From the NCBI RefSeq assembly GCF_018991925.1, contig NW_024748870.1, positions 4,107,436-4,171,435 of the forward strand: 64,000 nucleotides of DNA. Reading direction: 5' to 3'. Both the position numbers and the translations under genes were made by a program. Positions 33,412 through 43,560 of the stretch are shown here, piece by piece. Each line of letters opens with the position of its first letter. The stretch's first letter is position 1. Below the pieces are notes generated by a model. The model did not search any database and was not told the origin of the DNA. It saw nothing but the letters and a program-made list of their open reading frames with translations. Source of the DNA: Homarus americanus. Lineage: Eukaryota; Arthropoda; Malacostraca; Decapoda; Nephropidae.

Positions 33412-34247
33412 CATCCTTGACTACCGAAGGGTCAAGACTAGTACCTCTCCTCTCGGAGCAGCCAGGTCAACTGTTGTTGGCCCATACCAACCCCCCCCTG
33501 AACCCTCCTCCACCGGAATATCAACAAGTTCTCGCCAGAGGTTACAATTTCATTTAGAGAAAGGAACGAGACCAGTGTTAAACAAGGGTGAACAGTGCTT
33601 AAGTCAGTGAGAACAACTCAACAGTAGTCGTACCCAAGTTAACCTTCACAGTGAGGTCCCAGGTACCCAGTGATAACGGCCCGTGAGACCCAACAACACC
33701 ACCGATGTGTTAATCCGTCTACGGAGGAAGGCCTAAGACCAAACCTCACTCATATAACACCATCTGTGGGAATTACTACCACATGTCCCTCTAACACCAT
33801 CTGTGAGGGTTACTACACCGTGAGGCCCCTCATACCATCTGTGAGGTAATTACTACACCGTGAGGCCCTATAACACCATGTGAGGTAATTACTACACCAC
33901 GTGAGGTCCCTCATAACACCATCTGTGAGGAGTTACTACCACGTGCGGTCCTCCATAACACCATCTGTGAGGTATTACTACACCACGCCAGGTCCCTCAT
34001 AACACCATCTGAGAGACTACTACACCACGTGAGTTCCTCTAACACCATCTGGGAGGGAGTTACTACACTACGAGTTTGCTGTTCCCTACATTAATCTGTA
34101 TGTTCACGTATGTTCCTTTACCTTTCTCTAATGAAGGCTTTTGTTAAACCACCAATGTATGTAATAAGTCATTTATGTCCAATGTATATTTTCAGCCTTC
34201 GGGCTGCAGAATTTCAATAAACACTAATTATTATTATTATTATTATT
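33410..34247 (+). mobile_element. Novel ~0.84-kb repeat family, copy A
   Basis: This copy aligns along its whole length, in inverted orientation, with 52658-53558. The order is: TACATCCTTGAC start with a small hairpin (33416-33436), a ~330-bp body, a 45-48 bp minisatellite (about 33751-34068), a conserved ~170-bp 3' part with a CAGCC-TTCG-GGCTG hairpin (34193-34206), CAATAAAC, then (ATT)n. Both copies have (AC)n at both ends. It is noncoding. The hairpin, internal tandem array and microsatellite ends recall HINE/DINE-1-type Helentron derivatives, but no Helitron terminus is proven. Confidence 0.8.
33751..34068 (+). repeat. Minisatellite inside copy A (TAACACCATCTGTGAGG)
   Basis: Seven degenerate units of 40-48 bp, each with TAACACCATCTGTGAGG and ATTACTACACCACGTGAGG. 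The same unit forms the array in copy B. Confidence 0.9.
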
Positions 34248-34371
34248 ACACACACACGCACAGCTTTTCAGCATTGCCTCTCACACTTGGGGAGAGTGGG
34301 GAGGGAGTGGGGGAGGGGGAGAAGCAAAGCGACAAAGTACTCACACAAGGCAAACAGCAGACAAACAGTAA

Positions 34372-34495
34372 ACAACAACAGACAGACGAGGTAAACAACA
34401 ACAGACAGACGAGGTAAACAACAACACACAGGCGAGGTAAACAACAACAAGTCGAGGTAAACAACAACAAGTCGAGGTAAACAACAACAACAGTA
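34372..34495. repeat. CGAGGTAAACAACAACA minisatellite
   Basis: Six copies of a 20-26 bp unit, GAGGTAAACAACAACA followed by GACAGAC, CACAGGC or AGTC. Confidence 0.9.
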
Positions 34496-34574
34496 GACGT
34501 CGCTCGGGGAACAATAATACGGGCCATCACCTCCTCGCCTCAAAGTAAATTCCCCTGTACTCCCCAGGGTGCTG

Positions 34575-34769
34575 ATGGCCAGTACTTCCTCCTCCAGGGT
34601 ACTAGCGGCAGTAGTGGCCCTCTTACCCACCTCCGGCAGTACCTTACCGGGTGATCATGGCGCCGGGAACATCGTATATACACGGCGAGGAATATATCCA
34701 AATTCTAGGGCAACGGATATCATAAAATACGTCGTTGAGCGAATTTGCGTCTGGCGATGTATTCTGTAA
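34575..34769 (+). CDS. Weak candidate: secretory-signal-like frame
   Basis: An ATG at 34575 lies 8 bp after an acceptor-like ACTCCCCAG. The first residues, MASTSSSRVLAAVVALLPTS, have an Arg then a hydrophobic core like a signal peptide. The 64-codon frame ends at 34769 with no family match and no convincing donor. I cannot tell a first coding exon from a chance frame. Confidence 0.15.
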   Translation: MASTSSSRVLAAVVALLPTSGSTLPGDHGAGNIVYTRRGIYPNSRATDIIKYVVERICVWRCIL

Positions 34770-35990
34770 GCGCTGTTAGGTAACGGAGTAAAAATAGGTG
34801 ATGCACCGGCAGCAAATGAGCTTTAATTGTTTTGTTCGTTTAACCCAGGGAAGGGAGGGTCGTAAGGCTGCCTCTTGGCCACTCATTACTTAAAAGATTA
34901 TTTTCGGGGGATTGGTTTCCCAGTCTGCCGTGTGTGTGTACAGTCGTCTCTCGTCTGGTAGCACAAACATGAGTGTGTGAACGAGGATCCCGCTCGTGTG
35001 AACATCTTATTTCATTAACCAACTCGTATTATTGGTTATTACATCCCCCCCCACTAAAGGGTCATCTCTCACCTCCCCCCAGCTGACCTTAGTTTCTCTC
35101 ACCTCCCCCCAGCTGACCTTAGTTTCTCCGCCAATAACACCTGAGATAACACTGCCCACACCTGGCCAGGGTTAACGACCGCCTACTGTATTACTTTATT
35201 TCTCCCCCCCCGGGCCAATCTCTGCCTGCATTATTGACTAAAATATAAAATGGAGGTAATGACGTCATGGTGTTAGATCCCCGTGATTGGTCGAGTGGAG
35301 TCAAGGAAAATGCAGTTAGATCCTTGTGACTGGTCCAGGTCGCCAGTGAGGGGGAGGGTTGCGGCCAGGCGGAGGACACAGCCACACTGTGTGTCATGCT
35401 TGACAGTCTTAGTGGCTCGTCTTGTCCTCCGCCTGAGTGTCGACACAGCAGCGCGGGGACCGACGTCGTTCACCTACAGACAACACACGTCACTGCTGGT
35501 AGTTACTGAGAGCTCTCCTAAATTATAACACTGTGGTGGTGGTCAGGCAGTCAACCAAATATTGAAAAAAGTATGAAAAATCATAACATAACATCTGTTT
35601 ACATTTCTGCTTGTTTACTTTCGTTTTGGCAGCACTGATGGGAAGACTGAACAAATGTTTAGAAGCTAGAGATAAACATTTATATAAATTCTTTAGTGTA
35701 CGCGGGGGTTCAGCCGTCACTCACGAGGGCCCGGCTGTGACGCCCCTCCTCACCTTCAGTGTCGCCTGAGAGAATGTGGTTACCCATGGCAGTCATACAT
35801 CATCCCGACTTGGGTCACCCGGGCTGACTCAGCGGGTATAACACTATAACGCGAGGCTCACAGGGAGGTACGGCGTCATAACACGCTCTCATGTCCTGGT
35901 ATGTGCAGGATGCGTGACCCTGTGTGCGCGCGCATCGTGTTGACTGTGTGCTCGTGTCCATCGTGACCTGACGTGATGGCAGTGTCCTAG
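34770..35990. other. Single-copy stretch, no gene recognised
   Basis: About 1.2 kb of mostly unique DNA. It contains a tandem 31-bp duplication (TCTCACCTCCCCCCAGCTGA near 35067 and 35098), whose CTCCCCCCAG resembles a splice acceptor. Short overlapping frames at 35283-35528 have no domain. Confidence 0.4.
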
Positions 35991-35992
35991 CA

Positions 35993-36110
35993 CGTGGTGA
36001 GGCGTACACACCGGGTAGGCAGAACGTGGTGAGGCGTGCACACCAGGTAATCAGCACGTGGTGAGGTGTGCACACCAGGTAATCAGCACGTGGTGAGGTG
36101 TACACAAACA
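35993..36110. repeat. 34-bp minisatellite with CACGTG/ACGTGG core
   Basis: Four copies of a ~34-bp unit, CACGTGGTGAGGTGTGCACA then CCAGGTAATCAG. Three copies retain the CACGTG E-box palindrome; one has AACGTGG. Confidence 0.9.
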
Positions 36111-36545
36111 GCAGCCAGTACAGGGTGAGACCCACAGCACGGACTCCTCCTCCTCCCACTTATGACGCCACAGGCAAGTTCCCTCGTGTTATTCTACAGC
36201 AGCAACACTTGATCAATACAAGGACGCTGGTGCCCACCCCGTCCTACACCCCCGAATCCACACCCTCGCCCATCCTACACCCCGAGCTGGGTCCTGGCCC
36301 TGACTGCCGCCTACACATGCCCGCACTACGCAGCCAACACACGCCCACACCATCCACCCACACAAACACAATCCACACCCGTAGGACCATGAGACTGTAT
36401 CCAGATTTTGCACCACATAAATATATCCACTATGTACAGACTTTGACTCACTATGTACTATAAACACTGTGTAATACTTAGGGCCCCTCAGAACTGGCAC
36501 CTGATAAATACCTTTTGTAATCTCTGCTCTCTTGCGCTACTGATA
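36111..36545. other. Single-copy stretch before the CR1 relic
   Basis: C/A-rich at 36230-36380, then A+T-richer. A 121-codon frame at 36098-36463 is Thr/Pro/His-rich and unrecognised. Confidence 0.4.
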
Positions 36546-36549
36546 TTTA

Positions 36550-38052
36550 GGGGAAAGGAAGAAGAGAAATTAAAGAATATCACTATAAGAAAAGAGGATG
36601 TTCTTAAGAAGATAAATAAATTAAAGAAGACAAAATCCCCAGGGCCCGATGAAATTTTCCCTCGAGTCTTGAAAGAGTGTAGGGAATAGATTAGCGGACC
36701 CCTCGTAAATTTATTTACAAAATCATTAGACACGGGAGTTGTGCCAGACTTGTGGAAACAGGCAAATGTAGTACACATATTCAAAAAAGGGAGACAGAGC
36801 ATCAGCGTCAAATTACCGGCCGATCAGTTTGACGTCAGTAGTGGGGAAATTTCTTGAATCAATTATAGCAGATAGCATCCGATCGCATTTAGAGAAAAGC
36901 AAATTAATCTACGACTCTCAACATGGGTTTACGAAGGGAAAATCTTGTCTAACAAATCTGCTGACGTTTTTTAGGAAGTATTCGAGGTAGTAGATAATGA
37001 CAAAAATTATGATGTTATTTACTTAGACTTTAGCAAAGCATTTGACAGAGTACCGCATCAGAGGCTTCTGAGAAAAGTTAAGGCTCATGGTATCGAGGGG
37101 AAAGTATTAAATTGGATAAAATCATGGCTCACCGATAGAACACAGAGGGTCAGCGTAGATGGTGTTAAATTTGAGTGGGGCTGTGTAACCAGTGGGGTTC
37201 CCCAGGGGGTCAGTACTAGGCCCACTCTTGTTCACAATCTACATAAACGGTCTAGATACTGGGACCAGCAGTGACATAAGCAAGTTTGCGGATGACACCA
37301 AAATAGGGCGGCAGATTAATTCAGGGCAGGATGCAAATGCACTGCAGGAGGATTTAAATAAACTGCAGGAGTGGTCAGAAAAATGGCAAATGAAATTCAA
37401 CACCAGCAAGTGCAGCGTACTTAACAACATCAACCTAGAGAAGTCGACTTGTGAAAGAGACTTAGGGGTACTTGTAAGCCCGGACCTACGGCCTAGAAAA
37501 CAGTGCGTTAATGTTCGAAATAAGGCAAACAGAGTATTAGGTTTTATATCTAGAAGTGTAAGTAATAAGAGTGCAGAGGTCTTATTGCAACTATATCTTG
37601 CGCTAGTCAAGCCGCACCTCGATTATGCTGTTCAGTTCTGGTGCCCTTATTATAGAATGGATATCAATTCACTGGAGTCGGTGCAGCGAAGAGTGACGAA
37701 AATGATTCCGGGACTAAGAAACCTACCATATCAGGATAGGTTAAAGAAACTTAACTTGCATTCCCTAGAAAGACGAAGAGTGCGGGGAGATATGATAGAA
37801 GTATTTAAGTGGGTAAACGGAATCAATAAAGGGGATATGGATAAAGTTATTATAATATCCGAGCAGGATAGGACTCGTAGCAACGGATTTAAGTTGGATA
37901 AGTTTAGGTTTAGGAGGGAGATAAGAAGGAACTGGTTCACAAATAGGGTGGTGGACGAGTGGAACAAGCTTAGCAACTTTGTAGTAAGTGCTGGAACGCT
38001 GGAAAGTTTTAAAAGGAGGCTGGATAGATTCATGGATGATAGAGAGTGGTAG
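36550..38052 (+). pseudogene. CR1-like ORF2 reverse transcriptase relic
   Basis: Reverse transcriptase of a non-LTR retrotransposon, which copies element RNA at the insertion site. Recognisable in order: KSPGPDEIFPRVLKE (about 36624), NYRPISLTS, the YLDFSKAFDRVP box with a catalytic Asp (about 37020-37060), SGVPQG, FADDTK with the two catalytic Asp (37285-37302), and the CR1 C-terminal region with LVKPHLDYAVQFW and VQRRVTKMIPGL. The last 286 codons (37192-38052) are intact. Upstream it is broken by a stop at 36687-36689 and frameshifts near 36785, 36970 and 37205. The endonuclease is missing, so it is dead. Confidence 0.93.
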
Positions 38053-38125
38053 TAACTCTCGACAGGAGCTGCCGTGCACAGGCCAACCGGCCTATTGCAG
38101 ACTCCTTATGTTCTTATGTTCTTAC
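36550..38125 (+). mobile_element. 5'-truncated CR1-like LINE with 3' octamer tail
   Basis: The copy retains the RT and C-terminal part of ORF2, a short 3' UTR (about 38053-38105), and a tail of two TTATGTTC octamers at 38106-38121 followed by TTAC. Octameric 3' repeats instead of poly(A) are characteristic of CR1. The 5' UTR, ORF1 and endonuclease are absent, the usual 5' truncation of LINE copies. No target duplication is expected or obvious. Confidence 0.88.
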
Positions 38126-38770
38126 CGTTCACAGGATGAGTCTGGAGTGCACGATAAACTAGCCGCTGATTGGGGGCAAAATTCATTAAATTTCCACTCT
38201 CTCTCTCACACACACACACACGTTGCCGTCATTACCGAGAGTAAACTGTGGTGATTGTCAACAAGTCGGGTGTTGTTGTGCCAAGGACACCCGCCATTAA
38301 GCATCTCATCTCGTTTTAATGTCTCAGGATTTTGAGGAAATGAAACACCTGCACTAAAGACTCCCTGAAGGAAATATATTTTGTGATATAAAGCCGAGGA
38401 AATTAAATTTATAGTTTGGGTGAGTATTTTAACCTTTTGATGATGTTTTAAGCCTTTGTTAACGTGTGTGTTGATCTCCAGGGCCCTTAGTCTAGTGTTC
38501 ATACAAAACCTCACACCATCTCCCTCCCTCAGTACCTCACACAGCGGCAGGCCAGCAGGAGAAACGTTCCACCATCCCCCACAGCAGCCACTAACCTCGG
38601 GATACAGGTGTACAGGTGTGACTCATGTGTACCTGGACAACACCTGTGCTGGGGGTGTAATTGGTACTGGCTGTGATGCTGTAATGACTCTCAGGTCCCG
38701 GGTATGATTTTTTTTTTTTAGTTAGAATGTTAGATTGTAATGGTACTTAGGGTGTTTTGTTGTGGATGGG
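38126..38770. other. Single-copy stretch with possible SINE remnant
   Basis: Mostly unique. At about 38660-38715 a TGGCTGTGATG...GGTCCCGGGTATGAT stretch followed by poly-T resembles a degraded tRNA-derived head with a B-box-like segment; this is too weak to call separately. Confidence 0.3.
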
Positions 38771-38775
38771 GATAA

Positions 38776-38826
38776 ACACACCCACACACACACACCCACA
38801 CACACACACACCCACACCCACACACA
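38776..38826. repeat. (CACACC)n / (AC)n tract
   Basis: AC repeats interrupted regularly by CCC. Confidence 0.93.
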
Positions 38827-39003
38827 GGATTATGTCTCACTACCCATTACCCACACACTGGGATCCACTAGTGACCCAGTTATCACTTCACACCTCTCAC
38901 TCGATGAAAGGTATGTAAATAAACTAAGGAGATAATCGGATTAACCTTCCCTTTGGTGGCAGATGTCAGTATGGCCCACTGACCTTCATTTTTCACGTCA
39001 AGG

Positions 39004-39056
39004 TCACCATCACCATCACCATCACCACCACCATCACCATCACCATCACCACCACA
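39004..39056. repeat. (CACCAT)n microsatellite
   Basis: CAT/CAC triplets alternate, which translates as poly-His in one frame. Confidence 0.94.
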
Positions 39057-39385
39057 CACGGGAGAATGACGGTGTGGCGAGCTTCATTTACTTCTGGTAT
39101 AGTGTAAACAAACATGGCGGAGTTAAGTCACTTAATCCATGTTGAAAAAGTGTTACGAACGGAATCAATAATATGACTAAACCATTTTTTTCAGATTGCA
39201 TAAACAACTAAACCTAGCCTAACCTAACGATGCTATTTATATATTTGAGGAATTTCGATTACGTTTAGCTGGTTCGTGTCATCTGGTTTATAAAAAGAAA
39301 TTGGAATAATGTTCCTGTTCGTAGTACATCTTCAACATAAGAGGATGGTAAATTAATTCAAAGAAAACAAGATGGAAAATAAATA
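39057..39385. other. Single-copy stretch, no gene recognised
   Basis: Unique A+T-rich DNA with one short CCTAACCTAAC near 39217. Confidence 0.4.
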
Positions 39386-39423
39386 TGTGTGTGTGTGTGT
39401 GTGTAAGGGTAATGCCAACACCA

Positions 39424-39451
<28 letters not shown>
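39386..39451. repeat. Inverted (GT)n ... (AC)n pair
   Basis: (GT)9 at 39386-39404 and (AC)14 at 39424-39451 are separated by 19 bp and could pair as a hairpin. Confidence 0.92.
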
Positions 39452-39455
<4 letters not shown>

Positions 39456-39534
39456 GTTCTTACTGCCAGTTACTGTGACAAAATATTTACTCAATAACAC
39501 ACATCAATAATGACGTGTCCCTCTCCTCTGATAT

Positions 39535-39630
39535 CCGCTCCTCTTCCTCTTTCTCCTCCTCCTCTTCCCTCTTCCTCCTCCTCTTCCCTCCTCCTCCTCC
39601 CTCTCCCTCTTCCTCCCTCCTCCTGTTCTT
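39535..39630. repeat. CTCCTCTTCC low-complexity
   Basis: CT-rich DNA of TCCTCCTCTTCCCTC type. Confidence 0.85.
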
Positions 39631-39745
39631 CCTTATAACTATTGCTCGAGTTTTATGTTAGATATTTATTAAAAGTAAAATATTAAAAGATAAAATTACA
39701 TCTACTTTGCGGAAACTCGTCAAAAGTTACCTGAAGTTTCCTTGT

Positions 39746-39749
<4 letters not shown>

Positions 39750-39783
<34 letters not shown>

Positions 39784-39791
39784 ACACACAC
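39750..39791. repeat. (AC)21 microsatellite
   Basis: AC run with one CAGA interruption. Confidence 0.95.
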
Positions 39792-39799
39792 TTATAATG

Positions 39800-39990
39800 T
39801 CAAGAGAGATAAGTGAACCCAAGAGAGAGATAAGTGAACCCAAGAGAGAGATAAGTGAACCCAAGAGAGGGATAAGTGAACCCAAGAGAGAGATAAGTGA
39901 ACCCAAGAGAGAGATAAGTGAACCCAAGAGAGATATAAGTGAACCCAAGAGAGAGATAAGTGAACCCAAGAGAGAGATAAGTGAACCCGA
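39800..39990. repeat. 21-bp in-frame minisatellite (REISEPK)
   Basis: Nine copies of a 21-bp unit, AGAGAGAGATAAGTGAACCC with one more A. Being 21 bp it never shifts frame, so one strand reads REISEPK repeats and the other a Leu/Ser/Ile repeat. A preceding (AC)n inside the same frame and the lack of splice sites argue for a repeat and not a gene. Confidence 0.9.
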
Positions 39991-40146
39991 AATCGCTACA
40001 AATGAACCCAAGAGAGCTACCGCCACTTCATTCCCTCCGAACAATAATAAACAGAGATAAAGAAAAGAATTCACTAGTTTATTCTACAGAGTTTCGGCCA
40101 TTTTTGTTTTTTATTGTATCGTGAACTGTTTGAAGGGCCATATTAG

Positions 40147-40149
<3 letters not shown>

Positions 40150-40183
<34 letters not shown>

Positions 40184-40222
40184 GGGTTCAAGGTTGGTAT
40201 GGCACTGATTTTCAATACATTC

Positions 40223-40262
<40 letters not shown>
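40150..40262. repeat. Inverted (GT)n ... (AC)n pair
   Basis: (GT)16 at 40150-40181 and (AC)19 at about 40224-40262 flank 42 bp of unique DNA and could form a hairpin. The left run is followed by AAGGGT as in the pair at 39386. Confidence 0.92.
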
Positions 40263-40264
<2 letters not shown>

Positions 40265-41620
40265 GCCTGGTGTGTGTGTGACAATCAATGAAATAACAAG
40301 CAGAACTCCCATGTGTTGAAACTGGTGTGGGGGTAAATGACCTGAATTTTATCAAAAATTATAATCTGGGTAAAGGCTGTTGAATATGTAGACACAAGAC
40401 CTTGGCAGGTGATCATAGACGGGGGAGAGGACACGGGGGGACGGGACGGGGGGACGGGGGACAGGATAAGGTGGTTTTTTTAGGGAGAACTAATGAAAAC
40501 GAATGCTCTACGTGAGGTAATTATGTGGAATGTGTTTAGGATGAGCAGTTGAGGAGACGAGAGATCTGGATATATAAACAAAGTGAGATTACCTTGTGTA
40601 GTGTTTGTTGTTTTGTCAGTTAATGAGAGACACAGTTGTACAGGTGGTGATGTGTTAAAGAGGTGGATGTAACGAGTCAAGAGGAGGCTCCAGGTTCTCT
40701 TGTTTATCAGGAATGTTTCGTGGTTAGTCTCTCTGTATTGTTACAAGATGATGAGTCAGACTCGTGTAGCCATGAGACAGACTCACGCCCCGCCGCTACT
40801 CAAGACATGATCCAACGTGTGGTGATGACTCCAGCATGTGACGAGAACAACAACAAACACGAGAGACAAGATGAGTGAAACGAGGGAAAGGAGGAGAGAG
40901 TTGAGTGCCTGTTGAGGTGTGTTGTGTTGTGTGGTGGACGAGGACCTCCCTCTGGGTCAAGGACAAACTCCCGAAAGTTATTAGTGATGAAGTTCCCCGC
41001 CTCCGTGTCTTCCTCGTCAAGTTAATGAGAATGTTGAATAAAGCCGATTTTTTTTTTATGGAGGCTGAAGTCTTTAATTAAGAAAGAAGTGTCACACAGC
41101 AGCGTGTTGTTGACCTCCCTCCCTCTCCTCCTCCTCCTGCATTATCGAAGACCAAGATATTCTCTTATCCACGTTTTTGAAAGCCATCTGATGTGAGCGT
41201 GATGACGGACGCTGCTGGTACAGTATACACAAACACCTTAACGACTCTCTGGCTTCCTTAAAACATTTAGTTAATCTTGACAGACAAAAATCTTGGCGTG
41301 TGAACTGTGTTGTTATATTTGAAAACTTCCATGTTCGAGTTAATTGTTTTTCTATAATTAATTTCTTCAGAAGTTTTCTTTAGGCAATAAACTTACGGAG
41401 AATTACCTTACTCTCTAGACTATACAAGGTGACACAGCTCCCTACTGAGCAATGATACAGTCAGCGTTGGCGTGTGTGAGGAGGGCGGAGGTGTGTGCTC
41501 CAGGAGGGAGACAAGCAACAATGAATAGTAATTTCCTTAGAGTTTCTCCAACCATCAGAGGTATGCCAGATAACACTGTAAGCTGGCACTCCACCACCAG
41601 CTGTTGGACCCCTAAAGTCA
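40263..41620. other. Single-copy stretch, no gene recognised
   Basis: About 1.35 kb of unique DNA with a GGGGGACGGGAC patch at 40430-40462. Short frames have no domains. Confidence 0.4.
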
Positions 41621-41676
41621 CTCAGGGCCCCCATGACCTGGACCCCTAAAGTCACTCAGGGCCCCCATGACCTCAG
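41609..41676. repeat. 34-bp tandem duplication
   Basis: GACCCCTAAAGTCACTCAGG followed by GCCCCCATGACCT occurs twice in direct succession with one substitution or less. Confidence 0.9.
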
Positions 41677-41689
41677 CCACAGCCCGAGT

Positions 41690-42245
41690 AGCAGGTGTGG
41701 TTCAATGGTCACCCGCATACCATTTGCTCTGGTGACTGAGGGAGCCACACAGTCTGGCCTTAACAACAATCCGCTTGACACCACCATGACCTTAGATACA
41801 CTTCACCTGATACACTTCTTATCGTCCACTTCTGTGTTCAAAAAAATTCATTACAAGAATTATTATGAGAATGGTGAGAGATACAGGTGATGCGGCAGGT
41901 ACAGTAGTTCCTCGTCACCTGTACTCACACACCTGAACACCTTCCTTACCTAAAAATAACCTCAGAATATGAAATCCATTTACAAGATACAAAATACCTC
42001 CTCACGTCCACGCCATGAACTGCTCTCCTCCTTCCCCCAGGTAGATCAAGTGGTCTGGCTATTGAGATACACAGCATGTTCTTAAGGGAAGGAACTGGTC
42101 CAAGGTAGAGTACATTACCCCATAGTACGTCAGTCTAGCTGTGTATTGTAGACGAAGTAGGTGGATGAAACTCTAAGTCATGTCGTCAAGAGTCTGTTAA
42201 TGAGAGGAGGAAAATATTTGTATTTTTAAAAGTTCCTCGGAAAGA
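41690..42245. other. Single-copy stretch, no gene recognised
   Basis: Unique DNA. A TGGTTCAATGG near 41698 resembles a pol III A-box but lacks a B-box. Confidence 0.4.
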
Positions 42246-42246
42246 C

Positions 42247-42248
<2 letters not shown>

Positions 42249-42330
<82 letters not shown>

Positions 42331-42331
42331 C
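42249..42331. repeat. (GT)41 microsatellite
   Basis: A GT run ending in GCGTGCG. Confidence 0.97.
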
Positions 42332-42467
42332 GGCTCGTAATCTTGGTCAGGAAACTCCTCGGGGTAAGAAGCGTGGGCGCCGCTGCCGCCTCGTTGACCA
42401 AAACTTGATTATATATTGAGTATTGGAGGACTGGCGGGGAGCTGAGCCCCTAGGTGAGGACCACCGC

Positions 42468-42602
42468 CCTCCAGTTACTGACTGGGGGTGAGTGGCACAC
42501 AGAGGGTCTCCTCGCCAGTTACTGACGGGGGGTGAGTGGCACACAGAGGGTCTCCTCGCCAGTTACTGACTGGGAGTGAGTGGCACATAGAGGGTCTCCT
42601 CG
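42468..42602. repeat. 44-bp minisatellite, three copies
   Basis: Three near-identical units of CCAGTTACTGACTGGGGGTG followed by AGTGGCACACAGAGGGTCTC and CTCG. Confidence 0.93.
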
Positions 42603-42774
42603 CCTGTCACTCATCAAGTGTGTTCAGCAGACTGCCAGTGAGTCGGAGAGAGGCAGCCCGGGGCATCCTCAACTGCCTACTGACGTGGCAGAAGAAGACA
42701 CAGAGGGACGCCCACACCATTTGGTGAAAGTCAATGTGGCTCCCATAGACCCGGCGGCCCGTTAGGGGCAGTAT

Positions 42775-42958
42775 GGATGCAGCACACTGTATAGGCCTTC
42801 ACTACACAGGGAACAGCTGCACTTGACCGCCTTCACTTCCTCATCAGTAAAATCAGGTATCCATTTACATCTGGGTGGACTGGGAGTGCCCCGGGATAGA
42901 GTCAGTGACCTTTGGAATTTACAGTAAGGTGAGTACCCACTTGGCCACTGCACCCTTC
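42775..42958 (-). mobile_element. tRNA-derived SINE
   Basis: On the minus strand the element starts near GTGCAGTGGCCAAGTGGGTA. TGGCCAAGTGG (42937-42947) matches the A-box consensus exactly. About 35 bp on, TGACTCTATCCCGGGG is a degenerate B-box in the position of a tRNA T-arm. It is followed by CCAGATGTAAATGGATACCTG-type sequence, which I recall as a conserved segment of invertebrate tRNA-SINEs. The 3' end is not clear, and no duplication is evident. Confidence 0.65.
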
Positions 42959-43060
42959 ACCAACCAGGATTCTCTACAAACCTTTTTCACTGCTGACAGT
43001 TATCCTTGACTTAATATAAAAAAATAACTGATAACTAAATAAACAAATAACAAGTTAGAT

Positions 43061-43197
43061 GGTAACAGAAAGCACAGACCCAGAGATAACTTTATTGCTT
43101 ACGTTTCGTCACTAAGAACTTTATCAAAAGAATTCCTGAGAAAATCCTTGGTGACGAAACATGGGTAAGACAACTATCTCTCTGAGCCTGTGTTACC
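43061..43197. mobile_element. Foldback element (137 bp) with GTTTCGTCAC arms
   Basis: The left arm begins GGTAACA and runs through CAGAGATA and CTTACGTTTCGTCAC. The right arm is its imperfect reverse complement, GTGACGAAAC through TATCTCTCTGAG to TGTTACC. The inner 10 bp (43103-43112 and 43151-43160) are perfect; the whole arms are about 50 bp with a 5-bp indel. The loop is about 38 bp. The family is not identified. Confidence 0.65.
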
Positions 43198-43374
43198 AGA
43201 CGAACACACTACCATATAGGTGGATTAAGCTTCTGGTGAAGGGCAGATAACGAACACTTACCTCCATATACCACTTTCTTTCACTAAGTTTTGCCAACTA
43301 ATTAGTTTCTTGAATGTATAATTGAATCGTAAGTTTTATTTCAGTCTCATTATAAGAAGAATACCTGAGCTTCC

Positions 43375-43376
<2 letters not shown>

Positions 43377-43440
<64 letters not shown>
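43377..43440. repeat. (GA)32 microsatellite
   Basis: A perfect GA run followed within 10 bp by (GT)8 at about 43449-43464. Confidence 0.97.
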
Positions 43441-43444
<4 letters not shown>

Positions 43445-43514
43445 AAGGGTGTGTGTGTGTGTGTGAACCGCCGCGTGTGTACAGTGTGGAGTAAACCAGC
43501 CAACACAACACAAC

Positions 43515-43560
43515 TAGTACAAGGAAGACTACCTGGAGGACTACCTGGAGGACTACCTTT
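43515..43560. repeat. GACTACCTGGAG short tandem repeat
   Basis: Three copies of the 12-mer GACTACCTGGAG in succession. Confidence 0.85.

Noticed and set aside
41690..41760. TGGTTCAATGG as a possible tRNA-like A-box
   Set aside because: No matching B-box or acceptor-stem pairing follows.
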